A DNA stretch of 64,000 nt, taken from the NCBI GenBank assembly GCA_011800155.1, contig CM022368.1, positions 930,001 through 994,000 on the forward strand. Reading direction: 5' to 3'. Shown piece after piece: positions 55,488 to 64,000 of the stretch. Position numbers and translations under genes: made by a program. The notes under the pieces were generated by a model, which saw nothing but the letters and a program-made list of their open reading frames with translations, ran no database searches and was not told the origin of the DNA. Position 1 is the first letter of the stretch, and the number at the start of each line of letters is the position of its first letter. Source of the DNA: Flammulina velutipes (lineage: Eukaryota; Basidiomycota; Agaricomycetes; Agaricales; Physalacriaceae).

Positions 55488-58195
55488 ATGACAGAACAAC
55501 TACCAAAGCCCACTGCTGCCCGGACTGCTACTCCTCCACCGAACCCCACCCAACCAAACCAGGCCGTTCAGAGCACCCCAGTTCGACGCAAACTCACTGC
55601 GCACACCGCGTTTGCCATTGACGCCCCGGCCATGCAGAAAGCACAGGCGAAATTGGTCCAAGAGACTCAAGGCCACTACATTGGGCCTATGCCCCCTCAT
55701 CTTTTCGTTGACACGTTTATGCCATGGAACGAGAAGACTCCAAAGAAGTTTCGCAACATGGAACCCAGCGCTGAGCGCATCGCCACCCTCCAGTCCATGG
55801 TAGGCTTGCCAGAGAATCGTCGTTATGCCAAAATTGTGAGTTATCATATCATCCTTGTGTTCTGATTGACTGATGTGGCTGTCTTTAGATTGGTGCTTTG
55901 TCTGGCTGGCCGCATGATTGTGTCGGGAGGAAGAAAGCTTACATCAAGTGCCCTCTCGATTTGAAAGACAGTCACAGTTATCGCGACGTAGCGTGCGGAT
56001 CGCTAGGAGTCGATATCACCGGCTACCATCCCACCCGACCTCGCATTCCTCGCAAAACTGCTCAGGTCATGGACTTTGGCAACGCTGAGATTTGGTGGGA
56101 GGATAAACCCACAGAGGGTTCGGACGCGTTCGTCGATGGAGATCTAGCATACGATGGGGCCGAATACGCTGCCTTCTTTTCGGATGCTCAAGCTGCGCCC
56201 GAAGCAGAGGACGAAGGTGACGATGAGGAGGAGGAGGAAGAAGACGAGGAGGATCTGGACATAGCCAGCGACGGCGATGAAGCTCGGGAGACTCGTGTTA
56301 TCGATGAACTTGATTTGCAGTCTGAAGCAGACAAGGCTGCTGATGCAGTCCCAACTCCCGAAGCGGACTATCCCTTCGAAAACCGGACAGAAAAAGGACG
56401 CAAAACGCGCGGACAGCTGGCTAGCTACGGCGGTGCCACCATGATTTTACAGTTCCGCAACCATCTCTTCAGTATCCTCACCTGTGGCCAATACGCACGC
56501 TTTATGCGCTGGGACCGGTCCGCTGCCATTGTCAGTGCTCGCTTTGACTTTGTTGAACACTCCAACATCCTCTTTGATTTCTTCAGGAGATTCTCCCAGC
56601 TTACCGACGAGCAGAGAGGGATAGATATCACCGCTCGGCCTGCGACGAAGAAGCAAGCTAAACAAACTCGCAACGTCATGAAGGCATACGCCTCCGATTA
56701 CTGGATGGGTCGCGCACTGACCAACTATCGTGATGAGGTCGACATCGCGACTGAGTCGTTCCTCCAAGTCCATTTCGAATTCGACGACGAGACCTACATC
56801 ACTCCTGCCCCCGTTTGCGATCCATCCGGCTTTTCACCCTTCGGCCGCTGCTCCCGCGCCCGAATGGTTCACGCCATTACAGCGGAAGGTAAGGATCCCA
56901 AGAAAGCTCTTCGGTTCTCGAAGGACTACTGGCGGGAGGACTCCAAGTATACTTATCCCGAGTCCGTCATTTATGACAAGCTCAAGGAGAATGCTGTCCA
57001 GTACGTTGCCACTATGGCTGCTGGTGGTGACACAAACGTGAAGACTGTTGGTCATACGATGGCGAGCCAAGATTGGGTTGCCAAAGGTTCGAAACCTCTC
57101 CGCATTCGTCAACTCTTTCAACACATCATCATTCTGGAGACGATTGGGCGTAGCTTGACTACGTTTAGAACGGCGCGGCAAATGGTGACATGCATTGCGG
57201 ATGCAATGGAAGGTATGTGAAAACTAGTCCTACTATTTTCATGTGACTCACTCTTATGTTTTCGTAGGACACTCACAGGCGTTGCAGAGATGCTCCATAT
57301 TGCATCGCGACATCAGTGTAGGCAACATCATGATGACATTGACCCGGCAAGAGCGAAGGGGGATATTGATCGACTGGGACCACTGCGTGGTGTTGAATCT
57401 TATCAATTCGCAGCCTCGCATCACCAGAGTTCTTCGAACAGTACGTTTTCTTTTTGTTAGATTTCCGTCTCCCACCTCTAACGCAATTGACAGGGCACTT
57501 GGCAGTTCCTGTCCGCGCATCTTTCTCGTAATCCTTCAGCGGAGCACACCGCCGTTGACGATGAGGAATCTGCCCTACATGTCCTCCTCTGGCTAACTCT
57601 TCGTTATCTCCACCACGATCTTCCTGGCGTTGAACTTCGAGGATATCTTAAAGACGTGTTCGACGACTACTGGCAAATCGACGATGGAGCGGAATATGGA
57701 ACTTTTGCAAAGGAAGCCGCGATCACAAGGGGCGGCCTGCCTAAGAGAATGACACTAGTTCGACAGCCGGTCCAGAAGCTCATAACGAGCTTGTGTCAAT
57801 CTTTCGCTACGCGGTATGACGGACGACCGACTGTCCCAGACCGGGTCCCGAAGGACGAAGAAGATGAATTCGCGATAATGGAAGCCCAAGCGCAGGTCCG
57901 ACTTTGGGACCTGCGTGCTGCAAAGCTCTCACGATCAGACTGGCTTTACACGACGATGCGGCAGTTTGCTGAGGAATTGCCCGAATTGAGTCAGACGGAT
58001 GGTGAAGGATCGATGAGAGATTGGGTGGACAATGGAAGACGCGCCGACTCAACAGAGAAGAAGAGAAAGAGAGGGAAAACAGAAGACGGCTGGGAAGAGG
58101 GTCGCCTTCTCAAACAGTCGAAGGCGTTTGACGGCATGACCGTCTCTAGTTTCAGTTCCGCGCTGGATGCTCGGACCGAATCCAAGCCAGAATGA
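55488..58195 (+). CDS. FunK1-family protein kinase
   Basis: FunK1 kinases are a fungal-specific, strongly expanded group in Agaricomycetes. Exons are 55488-55835, 55889-57212, 57268-57440 and 57494-58195, with GT-AG introns of about 53 bp. The start is chosen downstream of the TATA box. The N-terminal half is long and includes an acidic insertion (DEGDDEEEEEEDEEDLD). The kinase C-lobe carries ILHRDISVGNIMM, the HRD-x4-N catalytic loop, with Asp and Asn conserved. The metal-binding DFG is replaced by LIDWD, as is usual in FunK1 and aminoglycoside-kinase-like folds. RITRVLRT followed by GTWQFLSAHL forms the APE-like substrate region, and a conserved SALHVLLWLTLRYL helix follows. The C-terminus is basic and low in complexity (KKRKRGKTED). 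The gene is intact; substrates are unknown. Confidence 0.9.
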
Positions 58196-58532
58196 TGATA
58201 TGACTACCCATACTTCGTATTTATCTAACAGAACCGTCTACCCCATACTTGCAATGTTACATACATATTTTTAAATCTACGCCGTATCTATCTGGCCATT
58301 TACCATATTGCATTTCACCAGCGAGAATGAGCTCTTCTAGATTCGAAAGTTCCCTGCGCCACTTGTGCTAGACGTTCAGATGATTTGTAGAGATTACACT
58401 AGCTGTGGGTGCGGGTATACTTAAATGAATGTGCTTCTGATTAATTCGTTATTAATTATGATACTACCAACACAAATTATAGAATAACGATCCGTGGCCA
58501 AATAACGAGTGGTATAAACAGGCAAGCCTACT
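58196..58532. other. Intergenic region between convergent genes
   Basis: These 337 bp lie between the stop codons of FunK1 (+) and carbonic anhydrase (-). They are AT-rich near 58440-58500 and contain no recognisable gene. Confidence 0.5.
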
Positions 58533-59689
58533 TCACGAGCGTGACTTCAAAGCCTTAAGCACAGCGGGAAATGGAGATGGGGGTGGTGAAACCCCATGGG
58601 GGCCCATTGTGACCTCCAGGTCAAAGACGTCGCCGTTCTCGATGTCGTATACCAAACCGTACACAAAAACTGGCGAATTCTTTGAATTTTTCCAGAGCTT
58701 GTGTTAAATTGAGTGTATGTTCGAGTTGAAGCATATCACGAAAGCTTACCTTTTGAACGAATTCACTGTTTCCGACGTTGAGAACATTTTTCTTGACGTT
58801 TTCTTCTACCAGTGCACGGAATGCAGCTGATATACGAGGTCCGACATGAGTCATAATTCTTTCTTTCTTGTGAACACTTACGATCGTGTAGTTCAGGCTG
58901 TCCGATGTTTTCGTTGCCTTGAGTTTTTTTCCTGAATTCGGCGATTTCCTCTCTGTGTGGCGTCAACATAAGGTTCTTGAACACGATTAATATGCCCACC
59001 TGTCCGACGAGGCATATATATCACGAATGGGTTTAATCCATTCTTGAATTTCTTGGTCTGCTTCGCTGATGGGCTCCGAGGGCGGTGAGGCAATCGCAGC
59101 TGCCACACCTCCGCATCCGTAGTGTCCCATAACGACAACATGGTGGGCGTGAAGATGTTCTAATGCATAGTAGATTCCTATATCCCTGCATTGAATGTTA
59201 TTACAGCGCTGAAGCCATCGGGAGAACGACATACCCATGGTCGTCATTTGCGTCGAACTGATTCGCAACGACTCGCTCTGAGAAAATGGTCCCAGGCAGG
59301 GTACTGAATACCGTTTCTGGTGCAACCCTGTCATGGTTCATGAGTATTCAGGGAGAAAAATAACGGGCTACTGAGGACTGACCGACTATCAGCGCAGGAA
59401 ATTACCACAAAGTTAGGATCTGCTTCAAATGTGAGAACTTTGAACATAATGAGATAGCGTTAGGCATACGTTGTCCTTTGTCTGCTAGATTCTCAAGCAA
59501 GCCCGGATTCTTGCTTTTCATTTCTGAGACAAAGGTTTCATGGCCATCGTACAAAGGCTTCCAAGCATTGCCGTCGGAGGACTTGTCGGGTTCAACACGC
59601 GCTTTTAAATTGCCAATTAACCTAGCAGGACGTCCCAGAACCGAGGACACCAGACAGATGAAGGCAAAATTCAAGTACAGAGCGAGCAT
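58533..59689 (-). CDS. Beta-class carbonic anhydrase with predicted signal peptide
   Basis: This zinc enzyme interconverts CO2 and bicarbonate. Exon 1 starts at 59689 with a probable signal peptide (MLALYLNFAFICLVSSVLGR), which suggests secretion or entry to the secretory path. After LENLADKGQ a join leads to ADPNFVVISCADSR, which contains the CxDxR zinc/active-site motif. The next exons encode VAPETVFSTLPGTIFSERVVANQF and DIGIYYALEHLHAHHVVVMGHYGCGGV, giving the HxxC zinc ligands. Later parts are EIQEWIKPIR, AAFRALVEENVKKNVLNV and, after an intron, NSPVFVYGLVYDIENGDVFDL, the usual last strand. The stop is at 58533-58535. All key residues (Cys, Asp, Arg, His, Cys) are present. Most fungal beta-CAs are cytosolic or mitochondrial, so the signal peptide is notable. 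About seven short exons are needed and boundaries are provisional. Confidence 0.82.
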
Positions 59690-60255
59690 GTCTCTGTATG
59701 AGGAGGGGAATCATAACAACGCATTTCAGCACATCGTTGTAACCTGTCAAGTTCGAGTAGAGTTACCGTTGTTCCCACACGGAAATAGAAGACCAGTTTA
59801 TTGAATCGATGAATGCTCGACCGGCGAGGACTCAGGGGCTCAAATGACTAGGAGATACACAGGATGTTTTTCTTATATAAGGCTGGGTTCGTAGTATAGT
59901 ACTGCCACGTCTCTGTGTATCGATAGTTACCCCAAGTACTGCCCCTGCATCGGGTAGTAACTCGTCGATCCCGCCACATTCCCCAAGTAGGTTGGCCTGG
60001 TAAAGGGGCGTTGCCTATTTGTACGTACATGGTAGTAGTACGGTCTACACAGGTGAAAGGTAGTTTATATACTTGCCTTCTTAGCGCTCTTGAACTTATA
60101 TCGTTATTTTATCCCTCCAAACCCTTCGGACTAATAGATTACAACAGGAATTTACTTACATAGTCTCGCTTCCTGGCTGTATGAGATGTATGAAGACAAT
60201 TGTTCCTACCACTATAATAACGGGGAATGTGGCGGGGCCGGTCAATTTGGGGGCA
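59690..60255. other. Intergenic region upstream of carbonic anhydrase
   Basis: This 566-bp stretch should carry the promoter of the carbonic anhydrase gene. No gene, RNA or repeat is recognised before the MITE target site at 60256. Confidence 0.45.
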
Positions 60256-60720
60256 GTGCTTGGCAGGGGGCTACCGTCGGAGAAATCCGTGAAATGAACC
60301 TCTGAAAGTCCTCGCCAGGGTCTTTCCTTTTTGAGGACGACTTGCCGTGGTGCCGCTTATGTGGCGCGCGCGATACTTCGCGTCCTACGTTCGCGTCTCT
60401 GTTCTTTGGGGTGTTCGGACAAGTTTATTATTATTTAGATTCAAGCAAATAAAAGTTGGCACAGAGATCTTGCCACCACCGACAGCATTTGTGCTTTCAT
60501 GGGTCGAAAAAACTCGTCGCCGCAATACAAATGACTTCCATCACCGTTAAGAGATCAATTGAGCCTTACATCCAGAAGTAAGATCGTTCTCTAGGTCATA
60601 TACTGAAGATATAGAGTATCGGCGCCAGCGGCAAGTCGTCCTCAAAAAGGAAAGACCCTGGCGAGGACTTTCAGAGGTTCATTTCACGGATTTCTCCGAC
60701 GGTAGCCCCCTGGTGCTTGG
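60256..60720. mobile_element. hAT-type MITE with perfect 84-bp TIRs and 8-bp target-site duplication
   Basis: The element spans 60264-60712 (449 bp). Its 84-bp terminal inverted repeats, 60264-60347 and 60629-60712, are identical by base-by-base reading and begin CAGGGGGCTACCG. It is flanked directly by the 8-bp direct repeat gtgcttgg at 60256-60263 and 60713-60720. An 8-bp duplication and CAGGG-type ends are features of the hAT superfamily. The inner 281 bp has no transposase; the longest frame is 67 codons. Perfect arms and an intact duplication point to a recent insertion. Confidence 0.9.
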
Positions 60721-61899
60721 CGTCCCTGTATGTAGCTATGTATGCAAGTCGTGATCAAGTACAAGCCAAAAGCCATTGGTGTAACTAATTCCGGGTATGA
60801 CTTACCTGGTCAAAACGCGAAGCTGTGAAGATTCTGTTATGTAGTACGCGGGTTCAATCAATTCATACAATCCAATGTACTAATTGGACTTTGACTTGGG
60901 GGGTGCCGACTGTGTCGGCAGTACCCTTGCTAGACCTAAGATGACCTGGTTATTTCCTCACGCCACAATGTACCTGTCACCTGAGCGTGCTGATAATCCC
61001 AACTACGAATTCGGAGACTTCTATATTTTGTCAAACTCCAACTCAAACAAGAGAGTGACTACGTGGAGTTTCTTTTAGTAATCCTACAACCAGACCAGGG
61101 TGTGTCCAAAGTTTGGACTTTGGTTAGATCGGGTGCCACACACCGAATGTTTGCTAGCGCTCTTTGCTCCTTTGCCTTGCCTTTGCCAGTCCCCAATATC
61201 CACAATGTGTGGGCTGAGCAGTTGACAATGTTTTCCCTGATTATACATCTCATCACACTATCTTTTCTGCAGGTTTGTTCTTGCATCTCATTTGTTGACA
61301 GTCCTGCTTGTTTTTAAACGTCGCCAACCGGATGTTAAGAATGAAGGCACGTCGCGCTGGATCGCGACTCAAACTAGCCAGTACCATACAAGTCTACCAT
61401 CTCGACCCAGATGAGTATAACCTTTGCATGAAGAGCATCTATCATTGTGGTGTCGTTCTTGAGTGTATGTAAAGAACTATGTAGCAGACATACAATAATG
61501 CCAATCAACGGAGGGAAACGATGGGGCTCGGAGTTGGGCGGACATCGTGGAGGCCAAGATGTCATCTGTGCCCGAGGCAGCATGTTCGAGAATGCAAAGT
61601 GGACAAGTGGATAGAATACTGTCCACATATTCCTATATGAACATATAACGGTTGTGTGCGAGTTGCATGAAAAGAATTGATTGGAAGTATGCCTCACGAA
61701 TATTTGGCTGAAAAAACGAAAGTACTTACACTGGGCGGAGACGGGGATACAGGGAGGCTGTGCAACAGTGTACACTTGTTTACTAAAAAGGATGAAATCG
61801 ACGGCAATTAAAGGATTGGAAGAACCCTTGTCAAGCAAGGGGATACTACTTTTGCAACAATACAAGATCTGAATGACTTCTGATACACTTTCCTTCGAC
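60721..61899. other. Intergenic region downstream of 2-isopropylmalate synthase
   Basis: This 1.18-kb stretch includes an open minus-strand frame at 61374-61910 (178 codons) overlapping the LEU4 stop. Its translation has scattered cysteines and hydrophobic stretches but no recognisable domain, and it is probably not a gene. No RNA or clear repeat was found. Confidence 0.45.
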
Positions 61900-64000
61900 T
61901 TAATGGCCATTTACCGCCGCTTTTCTGGGAACTAGAGCCAGCCTACTCGCCGCGCTGAGAACCGCTTTGATACCAGATGCAGCAATATCTGCATCGGCGG
62001 AGACGCCCCACGAACTGCGTTTCTTTTCCGTGCCGACCTCATACAGTAGCTCCACGTACGACGCAGCGACCACTTCAGACCCTTCACCAATCGAATGCTC
62101 CGAGTACTCGCGAATTGTCAAAGTCCCAGTGATCCACGAAGATATGGCGCTTAAGGTCGAAGACAGCGGTCCATTGCCCTCTCCCTCCACCTTTACAACT
62201 TGGCCGAAGAGCAGGAACTCTCCCTTCAGCACACGCTTCGTAGCGTCAACATGATCGAGCTGGAACGACTCCAAGCCAAACTGTGACGGCTTGACGGAGT
62301 CATAAGAGAAAGTCGTCTTGAACAGCTCCGTCAAAGCGCCAACGGTGATCTCGCCACCAGCGTCCCGAGCAGCGCGCTGCACGATTTCGAAAAAAGATGC
62401 CTGGAATCTCCTGGGAAGTTCCAAGCCTAGAGAGTTGACGATGACACTCGCGACATCCGCCTGACCAGATTTGGCGTTGAAGCCCACCGATAGCTTCAGC
62501 TCTGGCAGCTCCATATCGCCAATCGCGGTGTTAACCGCACTGAGCACCGCGCGTAACCCTGAACCAGCAATGTCCGAGTCTACACCCACACCCCACCATG
62601 ACTGAGATGACTTGCGGTCGCCAGCTGGGATGAGCTCGATATACGATGCTGCACGGGCATTTTGAGCTTCCCGAGCCTCGAAATCAATCGTGTGTTCCGA
62701 GTATTCACGGATTGAGAAATCGATTTTGAGGTGCGTTCGTAGGGCGTCCAGAAGAGCAGACAGAGGTCCATTACCGTCACCGCGAATGACCCGCAGAGTG
62801 CCATCGACGTTGATCGTACCGTCGAACCTCCTTCGCTCATCGGCTTCATCGCCCGAAGAAGTGGGATCAGGACTGGGCTCCGTCGAAATCTTGAAATTCC
62901 TCAACGACAGTCTACCCTTGTATTTCGGTCCACCAAAACGGTATGTAGAGCGAAAGGCAGTAGTGATGTCGTCTACAGTCATCTCGCGCGCCTCTCGGTC
63001 TGAGATGGCTTGGATGACCTGATAGAACGAGATCTGCATCTTCCGTGGCATGTCCAGTCCTAAGTGCTGCTTGATGAGATATGCAATGCCACCTTTGCCG
63101 GATTGCGAGTTGACACGGATGACAGCCTCGTATGTGAGGCCTAGATCAGCGGGATCGACGGGCAAGTAGGGAATGTCCCAGTATTGGGGCTCGCCCTTGG
63201 CTGCTGCTTCTGCGTGTCGTATCTGCTGGGCTTCGAATCCCTTTTTAATGGCATCCTGATGCGAACCAGAGAATGCCGTGAAGACGAGCTCGCCCGCGTA
63301 TGGATGGCGAGGATGTATTGGGAGGTCGTTGCACTGTGTCACGACGTCGATGACAGATTGGAGATCGCTAAAATCGAGATTTGGTTTGATACCCTGCGAG
63401 TACAGGTTCAGAGCCAAGTTGATGAGGTCGACATTGCCCGTTCGTTCTCCGTTTCCGAAGAAACAGCCCTCAACTCGATCTCCGCCAGCAAGAATACCAA
63501 GTTCGGTTGACGCAATTCCAGTCCCTAAAGAGTCAAGTAAGTCACAGGAGACAAACTACATTAACAGACAACCAACCTCGGTCATTGTGGGGATGCAGAG
63601 AGATTAGAACGTGATTGCGGTTCGAGATTTTGTTACAGAAGTTTTCGATCTATAGAAAATTTAGCGTCTACACGGACTGGAGTGAGACTTAACGACTAGC
63701 CTGGTCAGCGTAGTGATTAGGAGGCGCGATTTCAACAGTAGATGGTAGATTGAAGATGACTTTGTCCTCGAATTCTGGTCCAGCCTTGCCCCAGGCTTTC
63801 AGTACAGCTTCGCAGACTTCGATAGCGAAGTCGGGTTCCGTCTGAGTGAAGGTTTCGGGGCTGTATTCGTAACGGAATTGAGTGCCAAATTTGGCGGTGC
63901 ATTCCTCTGTCAGACGCCTCACAATGTGGGTATGCGAGACGGCGAGGTCGATCGTTTTCTCTTTGGAGTTGCGGAAGACGACGTTACGGAATGTAGGGGA
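61900..64000 (-). CDS. LEU4: 2-isopropylmalate synthase, C-terminal part, with doubled regulatory module (partial)
   Basis: This enzyme condenses acetyl-CoA with 2-oxoisovalerate in leucine synthesis, and leucine inhibits it through its C-terminal domain. The window holds three exons: 64000-63701 (continuing outside), 63649-63577 and 63524-61900. The catalytic barrel end is visible in [33 protein letters not shown] and [20 protein letters not shown], where the HxH metal ligands sit. The C-terminus contains two copies of the linker-plus-regulatory module. Module 1 (about 63120-62524) has [34 protein letters not shown] and REYSEHTID. Module 2 (about 62487-61933) has [34 protein letters not shown] and REYSEHSIG. 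Leu4 proteins I know have one. The first intron appears to use a GC donor (CAG|GCTAGT). Confidence 0.93.

Noticed and set aside
61374..61910. 178-codon minus-strand frame downstream of LEU4
   Set aside because: It overlaps the LEU4 stop, has no recognisable domain, and its codon pattern looks random; probably chance.

Overview
This window is nuclear DNA from a filamentous basidiomycete, almost certainly an Agaricomycete (mushroom-forming fungus). Genes are dense and broken by many short introns (about 45-60 bp, mostly GT-AG). The gene families are typical of that group: a FunK1 kinase, a DUF6534 membrane protein, an F-box/LRR protein, a P450 and an array of fungal multi-pass membrane proteins. 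No bacterial or viral block is seen. All multi-exon models were spliced by eye from reading frame and GT/AG signals, so internal boundaries are provisional unless stated.

Layout. 1-16 kb: 3' end of acetyl-CoA synthetase, a P450, an F-box protein (-), a 2H cyclic phosphodiesterase (-), Rab6/Ypt6, a DUF6534 membrane protein, an OYE-type flavin oxidoreductase and the Kex2 processing protease. 16-25 kb: an initiator tRNA, a protein with four tandem cysteine/histidine modules (-), a 5-kb stretch with no gene I can support, and a Zn2Cys6 regulator (-). 25-31 kb: a histone-fold subunit (Dpb4-like), a conserved protein of unknown function (-), a BTB-like protein and a Hem25/SLC25A38 mitochondrial carrier. 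31-39 kb: four tandem paralogous membrane-protein genes (-), duplicated together with their flanks. 39-46 kb: a MITE, a Pot1-like telomere protein with an apparent extra OB fold, tRNA genes, PP2A leucine carboxyl methyltransferase and an EH-domain protein. 46-51 kb: a secreted acidic protein built by exon duplication, a third initiator tRNA and a repeat-rich element. 51-64 kb: a small membrane protein, a coiled-coil protein ending in an HPD-containing segment, a membrane-protein remnant, a FunK1 kinase, a beta-carbonic anhydrase, a very young hAT-type MITE, and the 3' part of 2-isopropylmalate synthase with a duplicated regulatory module.

The genes do not form one pathway. Most are housekeeping genes (acetate activation, vesicle traffic, secretory proteolysis, haem/glycine transport, leucine synthesis, PP2A methylation, telomere protection, replication) mixed with lineage-specific families. 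The most unusual items are the four-gene membrane array with duplicated intergenic DNA, the exon-duplicated secreted protein, the tandem C2HC-module protein, the Pot1 OB duplication, the doubled LEU4 regulatory module and the hAT MITE with perfect TIRs and target-site duplication.
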